64,000 nucleotides of DNA from Hermatobates lingyangjiaoensis (taxonomy: Eukaryota > Arthropoda > Insecta > Hemiptera > Hermatobatidae), in the NCBI GenBank assembly GCA_026182355.1, contig JAPFBL010000068.1, forward strand, positions 2,931,001-2,995,000, written 5' to 3'. Shown here piece after piece: positions 1-11,750 of the stretch. The first letter of the stretch is position 1. Each line of letters opens with the position of its first letter. A model generated the notes under the pieces. The model saw only the letters and a program-made list of their open reading frames with translations, was not told the DNA's origin and did no database searches. Made by a program: the position numbers and the translations under genes.

Positions 1-1041
1 ATTTCAGAACTATTATTGCCAGGAGAGTAAGGAATATTTGCAATTAGATTGATAAAATATGATAAAGCACTTTCCTTACAGTGCAATATTTGCCAAAAAC
101 AGTGGGAAAATTTGTACACTATTGATTACATATCTGGCAAATTGCATTTAGATCTGTCAATCGGTGAAACATGTAAAGTGGTTACAGCATCAGTTCAAGC
201 TGCCCAAGCATATACTTGCAGAAATCGTGATACAAATTCAAAAATTGGTTCATCCAATATTCAAAATCGGTAAAAATGTATAATAATAATCTATGTTATA
301 GAAATGTATAAATAACTATTGTATTATTTTTTAATAATGCAATATGACGCAAGCGTATTTCACTATACGTAGTAGTTATAGAGTATAGTGTGAGTTGGTG
401 GCCGAGTAAATCATACCCACGCCCCAGTCACTGGAAGCTTTAATGTGTTTAAAGCGTATTAAGCTTTTTTCATTAAAGCTACATGGTCTGTTGAGAAAGT
501 GACAAGAGAGTACTAAAGAAGATAGTGTTTATTACGTTGAACAAGTGTGCACCCACGCTCTCGTTATTCACAGCCGGTGGTCACTGAGTACATGAACACC
601 TTCTTAGTAACAAATCTGCTTTATCTAAGGTCTTTCTTCTAATTTCCAAGATAAGTAAACATTTCATAGTAATTCAACGTAGTGAGTTTTTATTCTTTTT
701 AAGCTTCACATTTGAAGTACTGGACGTCCAGTGGACGTACTCTGGAAGTACAGTGACGTTGAGTTGGTATTTTGGCATTGTAATATAAATGTATAATAAA
801 CTCCCATCGGTGAAAGGGATTCATTAAAATATTGTAATGCATTCTGATTAACTCGTTACCAAACTGAACCAACCAAGAAATAAGTCCAATGCAAAAGTTG
901 CTACGAATTCTTATGGAAAAGACATGCACAGATATATGCGTACACTGCGTAATCGGAATACGATCCAAACTGGACGCATTACCAGTTCAAAATCAAAGAA
1001 TAGTTTTACTGTTTCTTCTTCTGTTACTGACTCTTCGATTT
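1..1041. other. Unassigned AT-rich sequence, no gene seen
   Basis: I see no gene, RNA or recognisable repeat here. Short open frames on both strands (for example 74 codons at 49-273) show no domain, no convincing splice context and a composition like the surrounding non-coding DNA, so I do not call them. Confidence 0.6.
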
Positions 1042-1100
1042 TGAACTCGAAAAAAGTATACAAACATACACACACACAGTATATATATATATATATATAC
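1042..1100. repeat. (CA)n then (TA)n microsatellite
   Basis: A short CA-rich run is followed by about ten TA units. It abuts the outer (3') end of the minus-strand Penelope fragment that begins at about 1101. Other Penelope ends in this window also sit against TA runs. Confidence 0.85.
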
Positions 1101-1182
1101 AATTAAAAGAAACGGCCCAGAGGACTTTTTTAAATAAAATAAATTCAAAACGAAGGAAACACACAGAAAGACACAGACATAA

Positions 1183-1219
1183 CTCACATCAATATTTCGA
1201 CCATCGTCGTCATCAGGAG
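1183..1219 (-). other. Hammerhead-ribozyme-like core in PLE terminus
   Basis: On the minus strand CTGATGA is followed by a 4-bp stem (CGAC/GTCG) and then AAATATTG. CTGANGA and GAAA are the two invariant hammerhead blocks, and hammerheads are known in PLE terminal repeats. The fit is imperfect: if the stem is fully paired, the G of GAAA is its last base. Activity is unproven. Confidence 0.4.
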
Positions 1220-1644
1220 GTGTAAAGGGCAACCGACCGTGCTGCCACGCACGCTCGGTTCAGGAAGTAATGAAGTAGAGACGATCAGAAGAAAATTAAT
1301 ATTAAAATTAAAATTAAGAATTAAGAAAAGCAGTTCTGGTTGATTGAAGGTAAAATAAACAGCAGGAAGATAAATGAAGTATAAAAAGGAATACCGTGAA
1401 AAATACCTAAAAGCATGAAAAGGAAGATAACAGAGTTGGTAAGGCGATGAGAAACAAATGAAAATACAAGGATAAGATCAATTAAAAATAAATGTAATAA
1501 TATAAAATAAATAAAAAATTTAAGCAATTTAAAAAATAGGAATAAAAATAAATAAAATAAAATAAAATAAAAATAATAAATAAATATTAAATAAAAAAAA
1601 ATATATATATATAATTAAATAAATAAAATAAAGATAAAATATAT

Positions 1645-1770
1645 TTATCGCTTAAGGTTTAATCCGGGTTTGGAACGTGCCTTGAGCAAGCAAATATGTG
1701 CCTCCTCGGATGCTCTGAGGGTTACAGTATAGTCATCAGGAGGAATCTGTCGCAGGATTTGTACTCATTC
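1645..1770 (-). pseudogene. PLE GIY-YIG endonuclease C-terminus (fragment)
   Basis: The minus-strand frame reads VQILRQIPPDDYTVTLRASE and continues to GLNLKR and a TAA stop at 1645-1647. It aligns residue for residue with the last ~40 residues of the intact frame at 53,515 (QILRQIPPGDNTVTLRASEE, then GLNLKR-stop). A TGA lies just upstream of the conserved VQIL, where homology is lost, so only the extreme C-terminus survives. The catalytic GIY and YIG residues are absent. This is an inactive relic of a retroelement enzyme, not a host gene. Confidence 0.85.
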
Positions 1771-1784
1771 CTATATTCCTATAT

Positions 1785-1965
1785 GTATATATATATTCGT
1801 TTCAAGAAAAACTATGTTTAAACAGTAAATATGTAACACACTTACAGTCTTTAAGTTTCGGTTTAACTGTCATCAGGAGAGAAAAGATAGGGACGGCAAG
1901 CGCACTTGCGAAGCGATGGTGGAGACCAACAATGTTGACAAATGCGTGTCTGGTTCAAGGGCAGT
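1785..1965 (-). mobile_element. Second PLE terminal fragment, nested beside the first
   Basis: Minus-strand sequence matches the terminal block of the 52.9-kb copy: a G+C-rich stretch, CTCCTGATGA, a short stem, CGAAAC and then CTGTAAGTGTG. It lies immediately upstream of the first fragment on the same strand, giving two PLE ends in tandem within 0.9 kb. Tandem partial copies are typical of PLEs. The A-rich stretch to about 2190 may be more of the same 3' region but is too simple to prove it. Confidence 0.7.
1837..1879 (-). other. Hammerhead-ribozyme-like core in PLE terminus
   Basis: On the minus strand the order is CTGATGA, CAGTTAAACC, GAAAC, TTAAAGAC. Both conserved hammerhead blocks are intact, and the helix between them is short (GTT/AAC-type pairing). 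This is one of the better matches of the PLE set here. The stem I partner is not obvious. Confidence 0.45.
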
Positions 1966-4190
1966 AAGAAAACTAATAAGGCTAAGTAAAGATTAAGTGA
2001 AAAACTGAGAAATATTAGTTATAAAGATTATGGTGCTGTGAAAAATAAATAGATACTAAAGGAAATGAGTAAAATAACTATTTAAAAATATTACGAAGAA
2101 TATTATAATGAATTGCATATTATAATGTAATGTAAATTATATATTAAAACATAAAGCTATATGTATATATACATTTTTTTAATGTCGTTTTAATTAAGAA
2201 ATGGAAAATGGTACACGGAAGGAAATATTTAGAAAAGTACTTATCTATAAATAAAGTATACCAGAGTCCCATGTTTTTTTAACAAATATTCCATAATTAG
2301 TGCACCTTAAAATAGAAGCATACTTCTTACTCCATGTTTTGAAAAAGGTAAAATAGATTTTGAATTAGCAATCATTACACAGTTATTAAAAAAGTGTTTT
2401 AAGATAAACACCTATGTCAATTTTCAAGCTACTTATTACAACAGGCAATAACTAAACTTCACTCTATTGACGTTATTGAGTTGCAAGTGGTTTGAAGTTT
2501 TCATAAATTTTTTTCTCTTTTCTGCCAAAAGTAGCTTAGTAAGAACGACGGTAATTAAGTGGAAAAAAGGGAACGCTACATTGTCTCCATTTCCTTCCTC
2601 GGTTTCTCATTGCTTCACCTTTTTTTATTTTGTTCAAAACGCCTTCTAAAGTTTAATGGTGTACTTGTTTATGGGCACAATTAGCTTTATCTGTGAATAA
2701 TGATTGATATTATTGTTTTTAATTATGTTCTTTGTATCTGAGGGAGGTCTTGAAATCAGTTTTACAAAAGGTTCGTAAGACGTAAAGTATATAATAATGA
2801 TCCAGGTGTCTTTCATTAGTGGAATACAACTAGAGACGACAGTGCAGGAAGGTATGACCATGTTTCGTGTTTGTCAGTTCTTCTGTAGGATAGGATAGGG
2901 TTATGTGAGAACCAATAAAGTATATGTGCTCCGCACAGATCCTGCAACTAAATTATGATATTGTTTGATGCACAGCGAAGCAAGACTGTGAGAATATCAA
3001 CAAAACAGATTTGCTAAACATCCACATTCACAAGAACTGATTACAACTGCTTCTCCGCTAGATCGAGTATCCTATTAAAACAGAAGAATAATAAGACTAA
3101 TGTGTTCAAAATGGAATCCAAGGGGAAGAGGTTTCACCAACTACATTGCCAATTTTTTGTGTAATGAAAAGAGTACAAAGTCAATAAATCATTTAACAGT
3201 AGTTATGAGGCATGGATAGTTATTTAAGGAAAGTTGTAGGTAGATACAGCGTATGCATTAGACAGTTGAATGGTGGGTTAGAATGAGTTAAATGGCATTT
3301 AGAAGAAGAGATGGCAATCAAGAAACAGAAGATTGAGTAGACTAAGCAGGACGACATTATGAAGAGCAATGAGGCTACTATATATTATTGAATAGACTGA
3401 TAACTCGGAAACAACAAAGGATCAACAAAGTACTAGACACCGTATGTGACATTTTATGAAACCTTATATCATATTTGTTAAATATTCATCCTCATAATCA
3501 TTCTTAATAAGGAATGGAAGTATATTACAGTAATATACTACTAAGTAACTGTATGACAGTAGAAAGAGTAGTTAGAAAGCAAAAAGGTGATATTAGATCA
3601 GAGTAATGAAGATGTTGCTGAAAAAGGAACAGATGATGGTTAATAAATTAAAAGTTGATACTTAAAAACATACAAAAGAATGACAACTCAGAAATCTTAA
3701 TTTTCCTAAACTCCTACTTAAGGTGAAATTCAAAACATACAAGGTGAAAAGAGGAAGAAGTTTGCAGACAAAGATAATGTGCTTGTATTTGGCAGTACGT
3801 TATGAAGTGTGGGAATATAGATTGAAAAAAAGAAAAAAACGTTAGAACATTTCAATAATGGAAAGTATGAAAGGAAAGTAAAGCAAGCCCGTATAGAGCA
3901 AGTTGATCTTGGCTGAGGTGTACTGCTTAGCCAGACAGGTTAAGCCGACCACAAATAAATTCAGCTTCCCAAACCTGAAATGGATATGTTGAAAACTGTA
4001 AAATAACAACCCTCACTACTAGCACTCCTTTGTCTTCAGAAAACTCACATTGAATTACATTGTATGCTGTTAGGGGATGTATCCACGTAGAAAATTTCTT
4101 CGTTTATTTATATATTGAATTCAAATATACAGAATTCTACATTTACAACTTTCTTGTTTTACGTTTATTACTTTACTATAAGTAAAGATA
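1966..4190. other. No gene seen
   Basis: AT-rich DNA with scattered short open frames on both strands and no recognisable coding or RNA signal. There is a low-grade purine bias around 3100-3900. Nothing here could be assigned. Confidence 0.55.
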
Positions 4191-4194
4191 GTGA

Positions 4195-4330
4195 TCGTGA
4201 AAAAATTCGATCTCGAGATTTTGACGGAATTACATGTTTTGAGGTCCCAGAAGTCGTTTTATGAAGTTTTTACGATGATGTCTGTGTGTCTGTGTGTGTG
4301 TGGGTGGGTGGGTGGGTGAGAGTGTTAGCA
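4195..4330 (+). repeat. Dispersed repeat family A, with TCTG/TG/GGGT tail
   Basis: The core around TTACATGTTTTGAGGTCCC, preceded by GATTTTGACGGA, recurs at 40.20 kb (plus), 51.5 kb (minus) and, weakly, at 9.1 kb. Each clear copy continues to a GATGATGT or GATGTCT motif, and here a TCTG/TG then GGGT microsatellite follows. The conserved order shows this is an old interspersed element with a microsatellite-bearing 3' end, not chance similarity. Class unknown; it may be the 3' end of a LINE or SINE. Confidence 0.7.
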
Positions 4331-5748
4331 TTGTTTGTTACCACGCTACGGTCCAGAATCTTTGATGGATCAAGTTGATATTTTACACAAAAATGGGCCC
4401 CATAAAGACGAAGATCCCTATTGTTTGGGAAGAATTATGCATGATGGGAAAGTCACTTTTTTTGCCAAAAACCGTTTTTTTTATGTTGGTCTTCATGTAA
4501 TTCCCATAGTAAATTAGCCAGAGACATCTAGACAGTGTTCCAGAGACTTTGTACACATGCAAAACTACTTAGTATAAAAAGAAACTAATTTATTATTTAA
4601 TAATACACGAGAAACAAACAAACTTCAACAACACATTCGTTACCTCCAGGTTAAGTAATAACTAATTAACCAATCTAGGTTAAATATGAATAATAAAAAT
4701 AAATAATAGTACTAAGTAAAATTTGAGTTACAGTAAAAGTTAAGATGTGGTTCTAACAGGGTGGCAACATCTAAGCTTGCTAATCTCGGCCCAACGACGT
4801 TCTATCAGAATGAGTTGGACCCTCAACTGCGGCCTTAACTTCTCGATCCCGGCACTCTAACAAGTTTAAAAACATGTTATAATTCTTAAAGTTTAAAACA
4901 AATTTATTTGTACCCGCAATGACAGTCATTAGATGCGATTAGGTATCATGCATTGCTCTTGATTAACCACATATGGATTAGCGTCCGTCCTATAGTCTAT
5001 GGCTACAACCTGTTGCCTTCGGCTTTTATCCTGCTCGTGGGCACGTTCGTGGCGTTATCATATGCCAAGGTGTCCTTTGTCAGTAGAATGCTGTGATGAT
5101 CGCTTTAAAAAAGATGAAATATGTTTTTGAAAAAATATCCTGTGATTATAGAAAGAAAAAATAACCATTTAATAATGGTTCACTACTGTAGTGTGAGTTG
5201 TTATGAACTTTTAACAATTAGATCCGTATTCGCTTATTTATGCTAGTCGCTTTTTTATTGCAATGTTTGATGATAACAAATGTATAAAAGTTAGCACTAC
5301 TTCCAAAATTATTTCGTTATGTACGTCAAAGTTATGCAGTCAAGAAAACGAAATTTGGAATATGAAACCATGGGTATAATTATTGTTTACTTTTACAGGT
5401 ATTTAACTTATTAAAATAGGTAACTTTAACTTTAGCAAGCAAAATTTACTACTTTTTAATCTATAGTTATAAGATTGAGTGAATTATACAGGTGAAAGGC
5501 ATTACTTTATTCTACTGTAAAGTGTGGGGACGATCCTTAATAACTTGTGGGAAGCATGCTCTCCTGTCGCTTGAATTTATTTGCCAGTCCCTCCATTTCA
5601 TAGAATATATGGCGTCCCACATGCCATTATATGAAATAGAGAAAGACTTAAGACAGGATTTTTATATTCTACAAAAAAGAATATGTGACATATTTCACGA
5701 TATATTGTGCAATTAGGGATCCATATGTGTCTATAAGGCCCTAGTACT
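4331..5748. other. No gene seen; a few G+C-rich patches
   Basis: A 60-codon open frame follows the repeat at 4335-4517 but shows no domain or splice support. G+C-rich patches at about 4790-4860 and 4975-5060 may be decayed SINE sequence, but I could not align them to the SINEs at 31-33 kb. Confidence 0.45.
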
Positions 5749-6412
5749 TAATAATGAATGACTCATCAACTCGATCGTCGTTCTCAATGAGAAGTTGAAT
5801 TTCAATTCAATTGATAGTGCGTATTTTATATGAGTGCTTCGCCAGTAGTGGGGGTAGCCTCTGTAGCCCGCAGGCGAGCAGTATTAGGTGCCTCGGCGAA
5901 CATGCTTCGCTGCCTAATAATGAATGACTCATCAACTCGATCGTCGTTCTCAATGAGAAGTTGAATTTCAATTCAATTGATAGTGCGTATTTTATATGAG
6001 TGCTTCGCCAGTAGTGGGGGTAGCCTCTGTAGCCCGCAGGCGAGCAGTATTAGGTGCCTCGGCGAACATGCTTCGCTGCCTAATAATGAATGACTCATCA
6101 ACTCGATCGTCGTTCTCAATGAGAAGTTGAATTTCAATTCAATTGATAGTGCGTATTTTATATGAGTGCTTCGCCAGTAGTGGGGGTAGCCTCTGTAGCC
6201 CGCAGGCGAGCAGTATTAGGTGCCTCGGCGAACATGCTTCGCTGCCTAATAATGAATGACTCATCAACTCGATCGTCGTTCTCAATGAGAAGTTGAATTT
6301 CAATTCAATTGATAGTGCGTATTTTATATGAGTGCTTCGCCAGTAGTGGGGGTAGCCTCTGTAGCCCGCAGGCGAGCAGTATTAGGTGCCTCGGCGAACA
6401 TGCTTCGCTGCC
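5749..6412. repeat. Tandem array, 4 copies of a 166-bp unit
   Basis: Units start at 5749, 5915, 6081 and 6247, and I read the four as identical. The unit begins TAATAATGAATGACTCATCA and ends GCTTCGCTGCC. It has an AT-rich half containing TTCAATTCAATTGA and a G+C-rich half with GGCGAG and TCGGCGAA. It holds no long open frame. Absence of divergence means very recent amplification, active homogenisation or assembly expansion. Confidence 0.95.
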
Positions 6413-9085
6413 TTTCTGTCTTCTTACCACAAGGAAGTATTATTGCACACTTACATAGAAAGCGTAGACCTTAATAAGTTGTCACTGCAAAACTATTAAT
6501 CCTGACTTTTCCATTTTGATTTACAAAAAAAAAACAGTGACTGTTGTTTTATTCAGTTTTGTTCTACAGTTTAACGTGTTGTATACACTGGCCTCCAGAG
6601 CTAATGTTTCTCAATAATTATAATTATTTATATTTATTGGTTTTAATCAATTCTATTTTTTCAGTACCAATGGGTTTAATTAGCCGAACAGTTTTTAATT
6701 AGACGCTAAAAACCAGCATTAACTTTTGTTTGCTACGTATGAAATATTGTTTTTTACAGGCTAATAAGTTGTTGTTTGTATAACTTATATATAGTTTTTC
6801 TATATTGAATAATTATATAATGGTATGCAATGGTATATGTACAATAATTTTATGGACAAACTTCATTATTTATTTATGTTCCTGAGAGTATAGTTTTGTC
6901 AGGAAATAAATAAGAAGAACTAGTTTAAATGTGTCTTAATCCGGGTTCCAATTCAGAAAAATGAGTATCCGGCCCCAGATAACAAAAGTGTCTACTCCTG
7001 GTTACACATTTAGTGCTTTACTCAAGCACGTAACACATCAATGAATACCACTTGTTATGAATAGAGCATAAGTTAGTTAAAGAAAAGTAATAAATATTGT
7101 TAAGTATAAGATGCAAGTTATCTGTGATGTAGAAAAAAAAAGGGAAGTTAAACCGCAGTTTTACAGAAACATATCCTCCTTTGAGCCGTGGCTCTTTACA
7201 TTGTATTGTGTGCTCAGTTCGGAATACGAATGGAATATGGTATATAAGGTGGAAATCATTCCACGATGATAAATTTATAGAAACTATCAAAAGTAACTGA
7301 TATAAACTTTAATACTAGAACAGATTTAACTTTATATCTGATAGCTTAAAATTTATGGAATCGTTCCCATGAGACTATTAATGAAATTTATGTTAGTCTG
7401 GTTAAGATTGTTCGTCCCATCCTAATCCTTTCGTACAGTAGCCTTTCATAATGCACAGCAGTCGACAGTGACCTTGTTTGAAGTGAAACTGGCTATAAAG
7501 TGTATGGGATAACGTCTGAAAGAGCCACTCTAATGTCTTCTCCACACCTCTGCCCTTTTCTCAACCCCACAGATATGAAGTGCCCACTGTTTAAACATTC
7601 GGCCCTCTAATATTTCAAATTCCTGCTTATAATTAGACTTACATTTATTATATGATTAATACTCTTAATCAAAGGCTTCAGACTTTCAGATATGCGTCCA
7701 TATCTCTTGGATAATTCTCTTCAATATAATGTAATAGTACCATATTAATATTATTAATATAATGGTATTATATTACAGTGTTATAAACTAAGCAAAGTAT
7801 CAAATATTTCTCTTATCAAACTCATGTTTTCCATTATACCTGAATAATTAATAATGTGGACTGCAGGGCTTGTGTTTTTGAAACCCTATGAACAGTGGGT
7901 AGTTTGCTCGTGCTTAGTCATTGAGTGGAATGCAACAATATCAACCACAAGGATTATTATATATATATAAACAATATTTTTGTAGAGGTATAGAGTAGGG
8001 TAAGTTTATTTTTCGTTCATTGTTATATGTATATAACACTTTTATCATCATTATTTCAGTTACACTTGTGCTTAGTAATTCAGCGTGTTAGCTAACATGT
8101 TTATTACTGCCAGACTGTTAGACACATTTCTTGAACACACTGTGGCAATTAAGAACCCTAGTTCCCAAATTGGATGATGGGCTGAAGAAAGCTGTTATTA
8201 CTATTTGTAACTTATTCCTTGATATTTTGCTGTATTTTGACTGCATACAAGAAATTATTATTATAAAGTTTAAATTCGTTCATACTGTTGGTTGAATTTC
8301 GTCCTATTGACTTTTCGCAAGCTGGCGTTGGGGCGGAGGCTTTATTCCGGTGCCGTGTGCGGAACCCTGTTAAGTTGGCCGTGCGTGACATGATGTTGAA
8401 TGTGCAAGATGTTTGAATTTCTCGTCAGACTCTATCTCAGATGAGACGCCTTATCCTCCAAGCACTCAAATTAATAACTCTTGAATTTATACCACATTTC
8501 TTTTATTATACTGTTTCTAATGTTTATTTTTAGAAACGTTTAATATTTAATATCTTGTTTCTAAAATATTATGATCTAAAAATAGTGTTACTTATCCTCC
8601 CATGACCAAAGAAGTCTTTATTATAAATTAGTTTATTTTTCCTTCTTTTGATTTAATAGTTTTTTTCCAAGAATATCAATGCCCTTCTTTTCTGCTTTAC
8701 CATTTTAATATAAACTTTGTAACAAAAAAAAAAAAGGAATTAATATTTTGTAAATATTTGCTTGGAGAGTCAAGTCATGCAAAAAAATTTTTATTACTTA
8801 TTCCTGGAATCTCTTATAAGAAAATTATTCATTTATTTCAAACTCACTTATTACCAAATTCATTCTGTCATCAATTAATTAAAGCTAACATCTTTAGAAT
8901 TACGGTCTATAGTATATCATATATACAAATCAAATTATTTTTAACAGCTTTAAGTACAGGAGCAAATGTGTTTGCTGGAATGAAAATGGTTGTTATATGA
9001 AATATATATCATAGATATATATCACTTGACCATAGAATTATTTACTCCCATTTATGAGTACTTTCTCTGTAAAGGAGTGTAAGCA
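6413..9085. other. No gene seen
   Basis: AT-rich DNA. A G+C-rich patch at 8325-8400 has no open frame longer than its surroundings. A CCGGGTTCCAATTC string near 6945 looks like a pol III B box, but no A box or tRNA body accompanies it. Short frames at 7018-7290 (minus) and 8758-9000 (plus) show no recognisable protein. Confidence 0.5.
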
Positions 9086-9089
9086 TTTC

Positions 9090-9375
9090 GTTCGTTCCGA
9101 AGTCTCGATATCGAGTTTTCAGCGAAAATATACGTTATTAAGTCTCCAGGATCTAATATAATTGTTTCCGTAAGTTGGTCTTATCTGTCAGTCTATTTTC
9201 TCTTTCTCTCTCTCTAACACTGTGTATCTGTGTGCGTGTGAGGGTTTGAGAGATTGCTGTGTATTCAGGTAAGGGTAATTGTATGTGTGTGCCTCGTAGG
9301 GACCAGTGTACCTCTGCGTATGTGTATACATGTATGTGTGTGTAAGAAAAAGAGAGAGAGAGTGAGAGGGGATCA
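9090..9375 (+). repeat. Diverged family A-like repeat plus TG/GA simple repeats
   Basis: The TCGAG.TTT...CG.A..TACGT order around 9105-9160 parallels family A at 4.2 kb, and simple repeats (TCTCTC, TGTGTG, GAGAGA) follow to 9370. Similarity is weak enough that membership is an inference; the microsatellite content is certain. Confidence 0.45.
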
Positions 9376-10604
9376 GGATAAAAACTAAAAAAGTTATAAA
9401 CACGAAATTCTAATCAGTTGTATAGTTTCGGGCGATATTGCATAATGGGAAATCCACTTTATTGCGCATTATGATAATTTAGGCTTCATTTTTTCTACCA
9501 CCCCTGGCTAGCTGTAACTTTACAATTATTATTAAAATAATATTAGCACCAACTGAGGAAAGTTTTTGAATAACCAGGTCACACAGTTAGACTAATGTAT
9601 TAAATTAGAATATAAAAGTAGCTCCTTAAACGAGGATGAGTTGTGTAGCTTTTTGAGGAAATTAATTCAAAGGAAAGAGATATTAGGTAAATTTAACTTT
9701 TTTTTCTCATAACTATGAAAGCTATTAATACCGACATCAATATTAAGTGGCGAAGTGGAAACTATAAACTGTACGCTGTATGTTCTATTAATGTCAATGC
9801 GAGTACATATAAATATGATCCATCCATACGTTTCATACGCTTTTGGAAGGACATCCACCCACCTACGTACACTCAGACATCATGAATCAAATTTCAATAA
9901 TGTAATCACAGGTCCTCAACAAATGTAAACCCGTCACAATTTTGACATCATATATGCGTACCCCTTTTTTTTTTTAAGGTGGTAATTGTCAAATATTTAT
10001 TCCTACCGATTTCAGATGTAGTTCTATTAATTATATGTTTATTTCATGTTTATTTTAATTTTGAAAGTAATTGTTATAGAAACAATTGTGCCTGGAGATG
10101 GATAATTGCTGTTCTCCTTCTTAATTTATGCACAGATTCTTTGCAACAATGATGAGAATTACAACTTCAATAAACGTTAGATTGTATTGTTATTTTGACA
10201 ATATCTTGTGGATATGTCCATTGTCAAAGCTACATGTCATACTAAGTTAAATTCATTAGTTCAATAACGAAACGGAAAGAACTAAATCCTTTATTGACCC
10301 CTTAACTAGACTTATACATAAATTTTCGTTGATATTAAAATTTTGAATTAAGTAGGCCATTTCAAAAAATATTAAAAAAACGTTTTTTTCTGCTCTCTCC
10401 TAAAATGCTCCCTTTCTTACATTGATAAATTGAATCATCAATTTTTTTTATGAAAGGAAATAAATTACTTTGATAAATCTTGCAAAATGATTAAAAAACT
10501 TGCTTCACTCGTTATCTACAGAATCGACTCTAATTTCAAATGTCCTGTCATGAGCATTGTATACAAATCCCTTACAAAGTAATTTTTCCAACCAGTTATT
10601 ATAG
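9376..10604. other. No gene seen
   Basis: AT-rich sequence with several A and T homopolymers. No coding, RNA or repeat signal that I can support. Confidence 0.55.
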
Positions 10605-10662
10605 TACCAGTTGCCCAGTTGAACAAACCCTTCCATCTAAGCTCTCATGAACTTTCTTTATA
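10605..10662 (+). repeat. Short repeated segment, copy 1 of 2
   Basis: About 50 bases starting TACCAGTTGCCCAGTTGAAC and ending near CTCATGAACTT recur almost unchanged at 11,697-11,750 in the same orientation. The flanks do not match, so this is a short dispersed element or a local copy event, not a long duplication. Confidence 0.85.
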
Positions 10663-11696
10663 TTAACTTTCTTGTAACTTAAGTGCTCGAACTTTAACTT
10701 TACACAGTGCAATACATACACAGTGAACACCGTATTCACGCTAGCAGGGCACGTGATTTTTTTTATAAACACGTTTAGACCATGATTTTTTAGGCGACAG
10801 TGAAGGTAAAATTGAAATTAAATTACCTGTGTTTTTTCCATACCTTCTATATTTTTTTTTTTAAATAAGAGGTCACATATTAAACAGATGAAATTATAAT
10901 TGACAAGCAATTATTTATCTTAAAATAAACATTATGCGAGGGCAAGCGAGGAAACACTCTCCCGTAATTGACAAATACAAACTATTATTTTATTCAAGTA
11001 GTATAGAACTTACTTGGAAGCAATATTTTAATTAATGACAGCCTATGCTTCAAATATAGCTGATTAAATGATTCAGCTGATGTAGTATAGCTTTAACGAG
11101 ATTGACTTACAAGCTCAATTTAGCTTCATCGTAAAACCTCGTGCTACTTTTCTTTCGTTTTCTCCCCAAGCAAAGAGTTTATTCATTTCTAACCAGCACT
11201 TGCGCCTAAAACTGGGGTGTTGGAATCCTTGACTGGGCTGCCGCTCCAGTGTCAAGACGTTCCGTAGTTGACTCAATGAATTATTATCCTGTTCAATTAA
11301 GAGGTTGTCACAAAGTTATTGCTATGAAGTCTTGTCTCCTACTTTCTCTACTCTGCTCCTGCAATATATGGTCAATCACTAATTTATCGTTAAATCAAAT
11401 GAAATCAATCAATCACACGGCGAATTGTCGTGCCGTATAAGTTGTTGATTCGTCTGAATATCACTTGGTCGGAGTCGGGTTTAGTCTATCTTCAACAGTA
11501 GCTATTGAGGTTTATATTATGTGAGCTGTTTTTACATCCAATGCCTATTCTTGGTAGATGAATAATTTGGATCCGGTTTTTGCAGTAGAACCGACCCTGC
11601 TTATCCAAACTGTAATTATTGACAAAATATTCTTCTCCTTCCACTTCATTTTCTTCTTCAGCTAACTCACCCTGCCTTTGTTAATTAGCTATATAT
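10663..11696. other. No gene seen
   Basis: AT-rich spacer between the two copies of the short repeat. A 63-codon frame at 11,249-11,440 lies in a slightly G+C-richer patch but has no recognisable domain. Confidence 0.5.
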
Positions 11697-11750
11697 TACC
11701 AGTTGCCCAGTTGAACAAACCCTTCCATCTAACCTCTCATGAACTTACTT
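11697..11750 (+). repeat. Short repeated segment, copy 2 of 2
   Basis: Second copy of the segment at 10,605-10,662, differing at only a few positions near its 3' end (AACCTC for AAGCTC). Confidence 0.85.

Larger units (their letters stand above)
1101..1770 (-). mobile_element. Penelope-like retroelement, 5'-truncated 3' fragment
   Basis: Read on the minus strand, this holds the last ~40 codons of a PLE endonuclease, then an A/T-rich 3' region, then a terminal block with a CTGATGA...GAAA motif, ending at a TA run. The C-terminal residues match the better-preserved copy at 53.5 kb. The terminal block differs from that copy but resembles the one at 52.65-52.80 kb, so at least two PLE subfamilies are present. 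The element is truncated upstream at about 1770, where the second PLE terminus begins. It is non-autonomous and dead. Confidence 0.8.

Noticed and set aside
5760..5772. TGACTCA as an AP-1 regulatory site in each tandem unit
   Set aside because: A 7-base match repeated only because the unit is repeated; no promoter or gene nearby.
5749..6412. CRISPR-like array
   Set aside because: The 166-bp units are contiguous with no spacers and the DNA is eukaryotic.
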